Below, in pieces: positions 16,945 through 26,600 of a DNA stretch of 64,000 nucleotides; positions within the stretch are counted from its first letter, which is position 1; every line of letters starts with the position of its first letter. The translations under genes were made by a program, and so were the position numbers. The DNA is from Paenibacillus sp. FSL R10-2782 (lineage in GTDB: Bacteria > Bacillota > Bacilli > Paenibacillales > Paenibacillaceae). The notes below the pieces were generated by a model, which worked only from the letters and a program-made list of their open reading frames with translations, made no database searches and was not told the DNA's origin. The DNA lies in assembly GCF_038592985.1 (NCBI RefSeq), contig NZ_CP151951.1, forward strand, positions 5,124,501 to 5,188,500, in the 5' to 3' direction.

Positions 16945-16974
16945 ATTATGGGTCTTATCATAACCTTGGCTCAA
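16945..16974 (-). promoter_or_regulatory. probable sigma-A promoter of the cobalamin operon
   Basis: TTGAGC (16969-16974) and CATAAT (16945-16950) are separated by 18 bases on the minus strand and lie just upstream of the riboswitch aptamer and downstream of the LOG gene stop. Confidence 0.5.
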
Positions 16975-17000
16975 TCAGTTGCGCAAGCATGAAAAACGCT

Positions 17001-17555
17001 TTATTTCAAGTTCTCCGCCTTATTTTTTAGCATATGCAACAATTCGTCCGGGTCCGCAGAGATACTCAGCAGCGTTGGATGGTCAACTCCGGTAAAGCCC
17101 TCCTGCACACTATGACGCACCATTTCCGCCAACGGGTCAAAATATCCGTTCACATTCAGCAGCCCGATAGGCTTGCGATGAATGCCGATTTGCGCCCAGC
17201 ACAGTGCCTCAAATAGCTCCTCAAAGGTTCCCAATCCGCCTGGAAGGGCAATAAATGCGTCAGCCTTTTCGCTCATCACCGCTTTGCGTTCATGCATGCT
17301 CGCCACCTCAATAAATTCAGTAACTCCCCGGTGAATAATCTCTGCATCGAATAACAGGGTCGGCATAATCCCGGTGACCTGACCGCCCCCTGCCAGCATC
17401 GCATCCGCGACCTCGCCCATCAGCCCCTTGCTGGAGCCTCCATAGATTAAACGGACATGGTGTCTCACCATAGCCTCTCCAAGCTTACCTGCCTCCTGAA
17501 GATATACCGATGAATGTCCGGGTCTGGACCCGGCAAAGACACAAATGGAATTCAT
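17001..17555 (-). CDS. LOG family protein (Rossmann-fold nucleotide phosphoribohydrolase-like)
   Basis: The 184-residue protein starts MNSICVFAGSRPGHSSVYLQ and contains LIYGGSSKGLMGEVADAMLA and the diagnostic motif ALPGGLGTFEELFEALCWAQ (PGGxGTxxE). This is the LOG/TIGR00730 family. Members cleave N6-modified nucleoside 5'-monophosphates to release the base (cytokinin-activating enzymes in plants), and bacterial members act on AMP or related nucleotides. Length is normal. It is a single gene between the uroporphyrinogen-III synthase-like gene and the cobalamin riboswitch, with no evident functional link to either. Confidence 0.93.
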   Translation of the reverse strand: MNSICVFAGSRPGHSSVYLQEAGKLGEAMVRHHVRLIYGGSSKGLMGEVADAMLAGGGQVTGIMPTLLFDAEIIHRGVTEFIEVASMHERKAVMSEKADAFIALPGGLGTFEELFEALCWAQIGIHRKPIGLLNVNGYFDPLAEMVRHSVQEGFTGVDHPTLLSISADPDELLHMLKNKAENLK

Positions 17556-17654
17556 AACGTCTCAGCTCCTGTTCTGGTATCCGCATCGAGGCTTTTTCAT
17601 TATATTAAATAAATATTTTCGCTATAACAAAAACTTCTGTCGATGCATATCCAA

Positions 17655-17690
17655 CAAAAAAAGATAAAGACCTTGTAGGCCCTTATCTTC
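17655..17690 (-). terminator. intrinsic terminator after the uroporphyrinogen-III synthase-like gene
   Basis: On the minus strand AGATAAGGGCC...TCTTTATCT forms a hairpin followed by seven Ts. It lies 36 bases past the stop codon at 17726. Confidence 0.8.
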
Positions 17691-17725
17691 ATTTTACCCT
17701 TTATCGCAAGGATATGGGTTAGTTT

Positions 17726-18571
17726 TCAGTTCACAACTTCCAGGCCGCAGCCGTGCGCCGAAGCGCTATGCTCAAAATATCTTCCCAGCTCCACCATCAT
17801 GGCGCCCATACGTTCCTCCACTGGAAAGACAATCCGTTCAATCCCTTCCTCCAAAATGGACTGCGCCGTCACCTTGCCTACCGACACAGCGATCACATCC
17901 TGGCGAAAAGCTTCCAGCACGTCTTCCATCTGCTTCTGTTCCCTCGCATATTGAGCCAAAAAGCGGATTTGCGGACCGCTGGTGAACGTAACTGCATCCA
18001 CATCGCGGTTCAGGATATCCTGCAGCAATGCTTGCAAATTTGCTGCCTCCGGCGGAATATGCTTATAGGGAAGCACCTGCCGGGTAACTGCGCCTTGCTC
18101 GTCCAGCCACTTCACCAGCCGGGGAGCCGGATCACCATGTAGCTGCAACAGCACTTCCTTCCCCTTCAGATCATACGGGGCAAATGCCTGCGTCAACCCG
18201 ATCAAGCTTCCGTCCTCGTCCCGTACAACTGGCGTAAAGCCACGCTTTTTGAGTCCATTGACCGTTTTGTAGCCCCGTGCTGCAATGTTCGAGGAATGTA
18301 ATAGCTCCATAATCTGTTCTGCTACTTCCATATCCTCCGCCATATCGAATAGCGCGTCCAGCCCCATGCCTGTCGTGAAAATGTTCCAGTCCGGCGGCTG
18401 CTTCACCCACGATACAATAGCGTTACGCAGCTCGATATCGTCCAGAAAAACCGTGCCCTGGGCTGGACGCAGCACCGGCTCGCCCCCCATTTTTGTAACC
18501 AGCAGCGCCATTTCGTCTGCTTTACGAGGGCCGGCAAGGGCGACTCGCTTGCCTGCCATGCGTTGGGCCAT
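17726..18571 (-). CDS. uroporphyrinogen-III synthase (HemD-like)
   Basis: HemD closes hydroxymethylbilane to uroporphyrinogen III, the common precursor of heme, siroheme and cobalamin. The 281-residue protein begins MAQRMAGKRVALAGPRKADE and shows the two-lobe pattern of the family: a first lobe with MGGEPVLRPAQGTVFLDDIE and NIFTTGMGLDALFDMAED, and a second lobe with LKGKEVLLQLHGDPAPRLVK and DAVTFTSGPQIRFLAQYA. Sequence conservation in HemD is low, so the call rests on this pattern. I chose the ATG at 18571 because aaggggggg lies 6 bases upstream; a longer start at 18640 has none. A nearby cobalamin operon makes a tetrapyrrole role sensible. A second housekeeping hemD may exist in the heme operon elsewhere. 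Confidence 0.8.
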   Translation of the reverse strand: MAQRMAGKRVALAGPRKADEMALLVTKMGGEPVLRPAQGTVFLDDIELRNAIVSWVKQPPDWNIFTTGMGLDALFDMAEDMEVAEQIMELLHSSNIAARGYKTVNGLKKRGFTPVVRDEDGSLIGLTQAFAPYDLKGKEVLLQLHGDPAPRLVKWLDEQGAVTRQVLPYKHIPPEAANLQALLQDILNRDVDAVTFTSGPQIRFLAQYAREQKQMEDVLEAFRQDVIAVSVGKVTAQSILEEGIERIVFPVEERMGAMMVELGRYFEHSASAHGCGLEVVN

Positions 18572-18673
18572 CTTGTTCCCCCCCCTTGTAGAAGTCGTAC
18601 TCCTTTCTACCAAGTATACAATCAAGGGACTAAAAGACAAATAAGAATTACTTTTCCGATGAATATAGTGAGC

Positions 18674-19828
18674 TTATAAATCGACTTGCCTTGACTTACT
18701 TTCCCTCTGGTTTTCCTGCTGACTCGTGCTATCCTGTTTCTCTTCCGATGGCTTAGGATCGCCGCTATCTTTTTTAGGCTTGGGTCGGAGTAGCAGCCAT
18801 AGCACCAAGGGCATGAAAACAAAGAAAACGATCATCACCACGGTCCACTCCCGGCTGAAATCATAAATTTGGATGATATTAGAAAACAGCATAAAGGAAC
18901 AGACGTAACCCAACAGACCGACAGGCCATACAATTAAACTCCCCCAGGCAGGAGCAAACATACGCTTTACAGTCAAACTGATAACGTACAGATCGAACCC
19001 CATCTTTGTAAGCAGGGTTGGCACGGTAAGAGCGACTATAAACAAATCAAACCGATCGAGAAAGTCCGTTATCCGCAACTGACGCGCCAGTTCATAAGAT
19101 GGATAAAGCAGCCTTGACATGATAGGAACACCAATAACCAACTCCTCTAGCAGCACCAGCATGATCATAAAAGCGGTTCCGATACAATGTCCAAGCCACA
19201 CACTGCGGCCATTAAAGCTCCGTCCAGAAATCGCCAAGGGCAGCAGCAAGATATCTGCCATATAACCAAGCATACGCCAGCTACCCTGGATAACTCCCCC
19301 TATATTCGGGTGCAACAGCGGTCTCATTACAGAAAAATCCATATTATTCCCGAAAAAAAGCGGCATGGTCAGCAACGTCAAAAGCAACCACGGTACAAAA
19401 AGCTCCGCCATGTTCACTATGGTATTGATCCCCCCTTTAGCCATAAACGTCAAGGTCAGCAGCAAAATAAGGGATACGACGACAATCGGAGTTATCGGCA
19501 AAAGAACGATCTCTACAAAATCAGTCATAATTCTCAAATCCCTCGCAAAAAGGATTAGGAATAAAATAAGATAAGCCACAAGCAGCATACGCCCCAGCAC
19601 GGGATGGGAGCTGACTATGGTCTGCAGCAGGTCCTGATCGGGAAAACGCTGCTTAAGCCTCAGCATCGCCCAGATCGGCAAGCATATTACGATGGCCGCT
19701 ATCGCACAGGTCCAATAGGCATGCTGATGTGCGTAATCTGCTGCCTGCGCCGGAGCATGTACAAGGGTAATACTGATCTCCATCAGCACACCAAGCATTA
19801 TGATTTGTCTGGTTGTGAATTGCTTCAT
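18674..19828 (-). CDS. spore germinant receptor B subunit (GerAB/GerKB family), copy 2 of operon 1
   Basis: A 384-residue integral membrane protein with about ten hydrophobic segments, beginning MKQFTTRQIIMLGVLMEISI. GerAB-type proteins belong to the APC superfamily of permeases and bind germinant amino acids or sugars in the inner spore membrane. It is clearly a tandem duplicate of the gene at 19897-21009: shared blocks include FSVMRPLLHPNIGGV/FSELRPFLHPNMTGI, YPSYELARQL and IQIYDFSREWTVVMI. The cytoplasmic tail is Lys/Pro/Gln-rich. A good ribosome site (aaaggaggatg) supports the ATG at 19828. It is the last gene of the operon. Confidence 0.9.
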   Translation of the reverse strand: MKQFTTRQIIMLGVLMEISITLVHAPAQAADYAHQHAYWTCAIAAIVICLPIWAMLRLKQRFPDQDLLQTIVSSHPVLGRMLLVAYLILFLILFARDLRIMTDFVEIVLLPITPIVVVSLILLLTLTFMAKGGINTIVNMAELFVPWLLLTLLTMPLFFGNNMDFSVMRPLLHPNIGGVIQGSWRMLGYMADILLLPLAISGRSFNGRSVWLGHCIGTAFMIMLVLLEELVIGVPIMSRLLYPSYELARQLRITDFLDRFDLFIVALTVPTLLTKMGFDLYVISLTVKRMFAPAWGSLIVWPVGLLGYVCSFMLFSNIIQIYDFSREWTVVMIVFFVFMPLVLWLLLRPKPKKDSGDPKPSEEKQDSTSQQENQRESKSRQVDL

Positions 19829-19896
19829 GCAGGTACATCCTCCTTTTGCCCGCAAGCACTCATTACATACGCCACAATACAGCCCGCATGTACATA

Positions 19897-21009
19897 TTAA
19901 TGAACCGGATCATTTCCAAGTCTTGCTTTATTCTCCATTCCCTGCTCCTTACCTTTATTGTTGGGCCGTAGCAGCAGGCATAGCACCAAGGGCATAATGA
20001 TAAAGAACATAATCATCACCATCGTCCACTCCCGGCTGAAATCATAAATTTGAATACTGTTTGAAAAAATAATAAAGGAGCTGACATATCCCAGCAAACC
20101 CACAGGCCAAACCATCAAAGCACCCTGTACATGAGGAAATAAGCGTTTAATTGCCATGCTGAGAACATACAAATCCATTGCTAATTTAATCAGCGAGGCA
20201 GGTATCATTAATCCCCCTACAAAAATATCAAACCGATCAAGAAAATCTGTTAAATACAGCTGACGTGCAAGCTCATAGGAGGGATAAAATAATCGCATCA
20301 GAATCGGAACACCTATGACAACCTGCATGAGCGTAACCATCAGAATCATGAAGGCAGTCCCTATCAAATGCCCCCACCATGCACCAGAAGGGCGATAGTT
20401 TTTCCCTTGAAGTACAAAAGGGATCATCAGAATGTCCGCCATATAAGAAAACATATACCAGCCCCCTTTCATGATTCCGGTCATGTTCGGATGCAAGAAC
20501 GGTCTGAGCTCTGAAAATTCCATATTGTTGCCAAAGAAAAACGGCATCGTCAGCAGTGTCAATATGGATATCGGCATAAAAGTCTCACTCAGGTTCATGA
20601 TGGTGTTAATACCACCCTTGGCCATAAAAACAATACTTAACATCACGATCAGTGAAATTATAAAAAAGGGTGTTAGCTGTAATAAGATTGTCTTCGTCAA
20701 GTCAGTAATAATCCACAAGTCTCGGCTAAACAAGATCAAAAAGAGGACGAAGTAGGTTAGCAGCAGCATTCGCCCTATCAATGGGTTAGAGCTAACCATG
20801 GTCTGAAACAGATCTTGATTGGGAAACCGCTGCCCCAGCTTCAAATATGCCCATATGGGCAGGCATAACACGATGGCTGCAACTATACAGGTACAATAGG
20901 CATGTTGTCCTGCGAACGCCCCCGCCTGGGAAGGAGTATGTACAAAGGTTATGTTAACCTCCAGTAACACACTGAGCAGTATGAGTTGTCTGGTTGTAAA
21001 CTGGTTCAT
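19897..21009 (-). CDS. spore germinant receptor B subunit (GerAB/GerKB family), copy 1 of operon 1
   Basis: A 370-residue polytopic permease-like protein starting MNQFTTRQLILLSVLLEVNI. The start at 21009 is supported by aaaaaggagat nine bases upstream. It shares the fold and most motifs with the following gene, including the membrane segment LLTYFVLFLILFSRDLWII and the FLDRFDIFVGGLMIPASLIK segment. GerAB proteins form part of the A-B-C germinant receptor and are thought to hold the ligand pocket. The differing residues between the tandem copies could give two ligand specificities or one heteromeric receptor. Confidence 0.9.
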   Translation of the reverse strand: MNQFTTRQLILLSVLLEVNITFVHTPSQAGAFAGQHAYCTCIVAAIVLCLPIWAYLKLGQRFPNQDLFQTMVSSNPLIGRMLLLTYFVLFLILFSRDLWIITDLTKTILLQLTPFFIISLIVMLSIVFMAKGGINTIMNLSETFMPISILTLLTMPFFFGNNMEFSELRPFLHPNMTGIMKGGWYMFSYMADILMIPFVLQGKNYRPSGAWWGHLIGTAFMILMVTLMQVVIGVPILMRLFYPSYELARQLYLTDFLDRFDIFVGGLMIPASLIKLAMDLYVLSMAIKRLFPHVQGALMVWPVGLLGYVSSFIIFSNSIQIYDFSREWTMVMIMFFIIMPLVLCLLLRPNNKGKEQGMENKARLGNDPVH

Positions 21010-21043
21010 GCAGAATATCTCCTTTTTCCACAGACATCTTACT

Positions 21044-21268
21044 CTACAACGCAGGAGGGAGCCACATATCAATGAAACGGCTTAGCCATGCAGCTACATA
21101 CACAGAACTCTTCGTCAATGTCCCGTAGATCCAGATGCCAATGCTAATGACATACAATGTGAGTGAGACCCAGCGATTGACAGCAGGTGCAGCCTTCAGG
21201 CTTTTGCGGTCGATCAGATACATGAAAAGCATAGCCAGCATCAAGGGAAACAAAAATACTTTATTCAT
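21044..21268 (-). CDS. small two-helix membrane protein of germination operon 1
   Basis: A 74-residue protein with two hydrophobic stretches (MNKVFLFPLMLAMLFMYLID and VSLTLYVISIGIWIYGTLT) joined by a basic loop. The ribosome site aaaaggagc lies 8 bases before the ATG at 21268. It overlaps the 3' end of the GerAC gene by 8 bases and precedes the first B-subunit gene. By place and size it corresponds to the D subunits (two-TM small proteins) found in some ger operons such as gerK of B. subtilis, which modulate receptor function. Sequence alone is too short for a firm family call. Confidence 0.7.
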   Translation of the reverse strand: MNKVFLFPLMLAMLFMYLIDRKSLKAAPAVNRWVSLTLYVISIGIWIYGTLTKSSVYVAAWLSRFIDMWLPPAL

Positions 21269-22481
21269 TCTGGATTTGCTCCTTTTCGATCCCGAATGGT
21301 TTGGTGACCGAACCGATATTCTCAATATGCACATTCGGATTTATGGTGACCTCCACCTTGGGATACATTTGGTCCCATTGAGGCTTCATTCGTTCCCATT
21401 CATTCGGAAGATTCATCATGATCGTCCGGCCGAAACCAAGCACGTCTGAATGATACTTTTGCTGAATAACCCGTACAGCCTCACCCAGTTCCTTTCTGAT
21501 CCTTTCTTCAACCTGCTGCTCCAGCCACTTCAAATTTCTCTCATTGGATATATCAAAAGTGGTTTCATTCTCCCTTACATTCCCGTTGCAGCTCATACGA
21601 ATGGTCATTCGAATGTCATTCCCTCGAACATAGGGCTTGATATGGACATTATTTTGGATGAGATCTACAGACAGATAACCAGTGCCCTTAGGAGGAGTGA
21701 TAAATATCTCCGTCTCCTTGGCCTCCTCCATACCCATTAGCAGAAACCGGCTTAGATGGTTATCAATAATTCCCGTTAATCTGTCTTTATGAAATACAGC
21801 CAGCCCATCTACCTGAATATTTGTCTTCTTATCCTTTATATTCGCGGGACCATTTTTCACCAGGGACATCAACGGCACAGCCGCGTCCATGCCGTCAGCT
21901 AGAATTGAATTCACCAGCAGCTTAATGGAGAGAGGTTTTCTCATATAAGAATAGTTGAGCTCGCGCACCATCTCTGCCGGATATTGCTCAATCGGGGCAT
22001 CTGCCTGAAGCAGATCCAAGGTTGATCCCTTCGTAATGACAACCAGCGAAGACAGGCGGTTCTGCGGAATACGCGCCAATACATCCATCATTTTGCTGAC
22101 CCCCTCCCTTGCCAGTTCCTCGCTGAACAACAGCACCCGTCGATGGGAGTAATTCAGCGTTCGTGACACTCCCCGCTGTTCCTCGATGCTTGCGGCACGG
22201 AAACTTGGACCTATCTTGGACTCCAGATAATAGGATTTCGTTCCCCTAGTGCCTCCCCCGCCTCCTGTGCTTCCCGAAGAACCGAGCTGCCCGGGAAGAG
22301 CAATCTGCATCGTTATCCGGTATTGATCGCCTTCCTTATCCAGCCCGGTTCCCATCACAAAGGCAACATCGTTCACCTCACGGCGATCCCAGCATCCCCC
22401 TAAAAGTACAGAACAGAGCACCAGACAGCTAAGTACAGCCGCTTTACGCATTTTCCCTGCATCAGACCATTGGGGCTTCAT
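21261..22481 (-). CDS. spore germinant receptor C subunit, lipoprotein (GerAC/GerKC family)
   Basis: The 406-residue protein has a signal peptide ending in the lipobox VLLGGC followed by WDRREVNDVAFVMGTGLDKE, the standard start of Ger(x)C proteins. Other family blocks are LLLFSEELAREGVSKMMDVL, LARIPQNRLSSLVVITKGST and a C-terminal WERMKPQWDQMYPKVEVTIN. After diacylglycerol attachment it would sit on the outer face of the inner spore membrane. I place the start at 22481, where the ATG shares a base with the gerAA stop (TGATG) and has gaggaggg six bases upstream. Confidence 0.92.
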   Translation of the reverse strand: MKPQWSDAGKMRKAAVLSCLVLCSVLLGGCWDRREVNDVAFVMGTGLDKEGDQYRITMQIALPGQLGSSGSTGGGGGTRGTKSYYLESKIGPSFRAASIEEQRGVSRTLNYSHRRVLLFSEELAREGVSKMMDVLARIPQNRLSSLVVITKGSTLDLLQADAPIEQYPAEMVRELNYSYMRKPLSIKLLVNSILADGMDAAVPLMSLVKNGPANIKDKKTNIQVDGLAVFHKDRLTGIIDNHLSRFLLMGMEEAKETEIFITPPKGTGYLSVDLIQNNVHIKPYVRGNDIRMTIRMSCNGNVRENETTFDISNERNLKWLEQQVEERIRKELGEAVRVIQQKYHSDVLGFGRTIMMNLPNEWERMKPQWDQMYPKVEVTINPNVHIENIGSVTKPFGIEKEQIQNE

Positions 22482-24106
22482 CACCATCCCTCCTCGGTTG
22501 TCGGCGATCCATTCATCTTTTCTTTCGCTCGTTTGTTGTTACCTTTTCCAATCCAGGAAGGACGTTTGGTCATTTTCCACCAAGGCGCACGAACGACGAG
22601 ATCCTTTTGGTCCATGTGATTGTATGGGCTATACCCGCTCATGTAAGGCACACCAAACGACGTTAGCTTGGTTAAATGTGTAGCGAGCAGTGTGGTCGCG
22701 ATAATGATTCCAAACAGTCCGAACACCCCCGCCATCAGCATGATCGGAAACCGCAGCAGACGAACCGTAATCGCAAAGTTAAAACGCGGAATGGTGAACG
22801 AAGCAATACCTGTGAGCGATACGATAATAACCACAGGTGCCGATACAATTCCCGCCTGTACAGATGCTTGCCCGATAACGAGCGCACCGAGGATACTGAC
22901 AGCCTGGCCGACCGTTTTGGGGAGACGAATCCCCGCTTCTCGTAACGCCTCGAAGGAAATCTCCATCATCAATGCTTCAACCAAGGCGGGGAAAGGGATC
23001 GATTCACGCGCCGCAGCAATACTTAAGATAAGTGTCGTCGGCAGCATATCCTGATGATAGGTCGTGACCGCCACATATAATGCAGGCAGGAAAAGAGCCA
23101 GGATGAGAAAAAGGTAACGAATCCAGCGCACTACATTACTGATGAAAAAACGCTCGTAATAGTCTTCGCTCGCTTGCATCATCTGCCACATCGTGACTGG
23201 CCCAATCAGGGCGAAGGGCGTACCGTCCACAAAAATGGCAAACCGTCCTTCCAGCAATTGCGCGGTGACCGTATCCGGACGTTCCGTATATTCCATTTCC
23301 GGAAACGGTGAATACGGGTGGTCCTCAATCAGTTCCTCAATGTACCCCGTCTCCAGCACACCATCTATTTTGATATCGCTGAGCCTTTTTTTTACATCCT
23401 CCACCAGCTTCGGATCTATGATGCCCTCGATATAGGTAAGTACGACGCTCGTTTGGGTTTCTGTCCCGATGGTCATGCTTTGCATCTTGAGCCTGGGGGT
23501 CTTCAGCTTGAATCGCAGCAAGGCCGTATTCACGCGAAGCGTCTCGGTAAATCCTTCACGCGGCCCGCGAATAACCGCTTCGGTCTGCGGTTCCTCCACT
23601 CCACGGCGGACGCCTCCCTTAGCGCTGAAAATATACGCACGAGGCGTACCGTCTACGAACAAGGCCGCATTGCCGTCCAGTATCGCCGCCGAGACCATTT
23701 TCCATTGATTCATCGTTTTGGTCTGGGACATGGAAATCCGAGTTTCATCCAGCGGATCTAATGTTCCGTTTACCTCGGGGTCCTTAAGCATCATGCCCAA
23801 AATGAAAGGTCGCAGGATATGATCCTGCAAATCCTCCGATTTCACCGTGCCTTCAATATAAGCCAATAGCCCTTTTCGTTCAGGGGAAATCATCAGCTCC
23901 CGATAGACAACATCAGAGCAATCCTTGAAAATATCACGCAAAGCAGTCAAATTGTCTTCCAGACTGCTCCGCAGCGGCTGTTCCAACCATGATGATTCAG
24001 GCAGTCCTTTAAGAGCATCGTAATTTCGTGTCTTGCGATCTGCAGCCGGAATCGTGCGCCGGCTCCACGGTAATCTCGGCAGCTTGGGAAAGTGTACTTT
24101 CTTCAT
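22481..24106 (-). CDS. spore germinant receptor A subunit (GerAA/GerKA family)
   Basis: The 541-residue protein has a large N-terminal hydrophilic domain (residues 1-290) and a C-terminal membrane domain with about five to six helices. Family blocks include LAYIEGTVKSEDLQDHILRP, DGTPRAYIFSAKGGVRRGVE, TEAVIRGPREGFTETLRVNT (signature RGPREGF), VVLTYIEGIIDPKLVEDVKK and FPEMEYTERPDTVTAQLLEG. The membrane half contains SIAAARESIPFPALVEALMM and LRFPIMLMAGVFGLFGIII. GerAA subunits form the oligomeric cation channel of the receptor. It is the first gene of operon 1 (A-C-small-B-B) behind a sigma-G-like promoter. Confidence 0.95.
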   Translation of the reverse strand: MKKVHFPKLPRLPWSRRTIPAADRKTRNYDALKGLPESSWLEQPLRSSLEDNLTALRDIFKDCSDVVYRELMISPERKGLLAYIEGTVKSEDLQDHILRPFILGMMLKDPEVNGTLDPLDETRISMSQTKTMNQWKMVSAAILDGNAALFVDGTPRAYIFSAKGGVRRGVEEPQTEAVIRGPREGFTETLRVNTALLRFKLKTPRLKMQSMTIGTETQTSVVLTYIEGIIDPKLVEDVKKRLSDIKIDGVLETGYIEELIEDHPYSPFPEMEYTERPDTVTAQLLEGRFAIFVDGTPFALIGPVTMWQMMQASEDYYERFFISNVVRWIRYLFLILALFLPALYVAVTTYHQDMLPTTLILSIAAARESIPFPALVEALMMEISFEALREAGIRLPKTVGQAVSILGALVIGQASVQAGIVSAPVVIIVSLTGIASFTIPRFNFAITVRLLRFPIMLMAGVFGLFGIIIATTLLATHLTKLTSFGVPYMSGYSPYNHMDQKDLVVRAPWWKMTKRPSWIGKGNNKRAKEKMNGSPTTEEGW

Positions 24107-24136
24107 CGTTATCCCCCTCTACGAATGGCCGATCAG

Positions 24137-24166
24137 GTATATGACATGTAGGATGTACCAGCCTGC
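24137..24166 (-). promoter_or_regulatory. possible sigma-G promoter of germination operon 1
   Basis: On the minus strand GCAGG (24162-24166) and CATATAC (24137-24143) are 18 bases apart and about 30 bases before the gerAA start. The -10 fits the forespore sigma-G consensus; the -35 deviates at one position. Confidence 0.35.
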
Positions 24167-24191
24167 ACAGGATTATGTATCCAATAAGCAC

Positions 24192-24240
24192 AAAAAGAAG
24201 ACTCCAGTTCCACTTTAAGGTGGTTTTGAAGTCTTCTTTT
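24192..24240. terminator. bidirectional terminator between small genes and germination operon 1
   Basis: AGAAGACT (24196-24203) pairs with AGTCTTCT (24230-24237), with T-runs in both directions. On the minus strand it would end transcripts from the small peptide genes before the ger promoter. Confidence 0.75.
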
Positions 24241-24252
24241 AATCCGAGCTTA

Positions 24253-24306
24253 AAAGTTATCTATTGCGCCACTGCGCAGTCGGATGGTGCTTCCCATCGC
24301 CACCGC
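24253..24306. other. conserved structured element, copy B (before germination operon 1)
   Basis: Gapless match to 12343-12396. Stem 1 is ATTGCG(263-268)/CGCAGT(275-280) and stem 2 is GATGG/CCATC, then CGCCACCGC. It is immediately followed on the plus strand by a strong terminator hairpin (24310-24350), so a plus-strand small RNA of roughly 90 bases is one reading. On the minus strand it is followed by the terminator at 24192-24240, which would make it part of a 3' untranslated region. Function unknown. Confidence 0.45.
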
Positions 24307-24309
24307 CCT

Positions 24310-24350
24310 GCTCTGCCGATCAATTTAGGTTAGCAGAGCTTTTTTTATTT
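24310..24350 (+). terminator. plus-strand intrinsic terminator adjoining conserved element B
   Basis: GCTCTGC (24310-24316) pairs perfectly with GCAGAGC (24333-24339) and is followed by seven Ts then ATTT. No plus-strand gene precedes it, so it supports a short non-coding transcript covering element B. Confidence 0.7.
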
Positions 24351-24515
24351 CTCTCGTTTTGACAATGTAAAATTGATTATCTCTCCAGTTACAGTTCCAG
24401 TGAAAATAATATAAAACATCATAGCATTCAGCTTATATCCCAGTGCATAAAAAATTCCTATGCCTATTGTATAGCCTAGCAAAATACCCGCATAACGTTT
24501 TAAAAATTTGTTCAT
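24345..24515 (-). CDS. small two-helix membrane protein, translationally coupled to the upstream peptide gene
   Basis: A 56-residue protein starting MNKFLKRYAGILLGYTIGIG and ending NFTLSKREK. It has two hydrophobic helices separated by a short loop and basic ends, so both termini are likely cytoplasmic. Its ATG overlaps the stop of the upstream gene (ATGA), which argues for co-translation from one message. No family recognised. As a partner of a small exported peptide it could be an immunity, export or anchoring protein; that is inference from context only. Confidence 0.65.
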   Translation of the reverse strand: MNKFLKRYAGILLGYTIGIGIFYALGYKLNAMMFYIIFTGTVTGEIINFTLSKREK

Positions 24516-24736
24516 GGAGTACACCCGATAGGGACAACAGTAGTTATTCGATGGGTGTCGTTTTTAAAGTTTGTTGTTATAGTTACTTCTCCACGGTCGG
24601 TCTGAGTAACTTCGGTTTGAATCTGATTTTCCTCTGACTCAGTCAATTGCTCCGCACTACTTACTGAAGGTAAAATAGTTGCGCAGAGTAATACCGATGC
24701 CAAAGTGGGTACGAATACTTTATTGAAAATTCCCAT
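24512..24736 (-). CDS. small exported peptide of unknown function
   Basis: A 74-residue product begins MGIFNKVFVPTLASVLLCAT and has a classic signal peptide with a likely cleavage after VSS, before AEQLTESEENQ. The mature part of about 47 residues is hydrophilic, rich in Thr and Glu, and ends in VVPIGCTP with a single cysteine. The ribosome site ggtggagat is 8 bases before the ATG. The next gene overlaps its stop codon. I do not recognise the family. A secreted peptide plus coupled membrane protein recalls bacteriocin or signalling-peptide modules, but no transporter, protease or modification gene is adjacent. Confidence 0.6.
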   Translation of the reverse strand: MGIFNKVFVPTLASVLLCATILPSVSSAEQLTESEENQIQTEVTQTDRGEVTITTNFKNDTHRITTVVPIGCTP

Positions 24737-24912
24737 AAATAAATCTCCACCTATACAAATATTTCAAACTTGAGTCTGCGAAAACAAAAAATGTGCTAAA
24801 TGGCAACCATTTAGAGGGGAATAAATGAAGAATATATTTAAAATTGCCATGTAACCGTAAACGAGAGCATCTCGGATGTTGGGCAGTCACTCACCCCCCC
24901 AGAATCAATTTC

Positions 24913-24991
24913 AGACGGAACAAAATGACCGTTCCCCCAGTAGAATACCGGGAAACGGCCGCAGCTTAAAGTTGTCTGTTTTGTTCTGTCT
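24913..24991. repeat. large imperfect inverted repeat between bglA and the small peptide gene
   Basis: AGACGGAACAAAA (24913-24925) is complementary, with one G-T pair, to TTTTGTTCTGTCT (24979-24991). The interior also pairs in part (CCGTT-CCC with GGG-AAACGG). The roughly 79-base element could fold as one long hairpin in RNA of either strand. It may be a terminator for bglA, a remnant of a miniature transposable element, or a small RNA. No other copy seen here. The rest of 24737-25053 shows no gene. Confidence 0.55.
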
Positions 24992-25053
24992 AATTGACAG
25001 GAGTTTGATCAGATTGGCGACTTCTCATTTAGCACAAAGGTTGGTTTCCATTG

Positions 25054-26571
<1,518 letters not shown>

Positions 26572-26600
26572 TCACTTCATATGATAAATTTGAAGATCAT

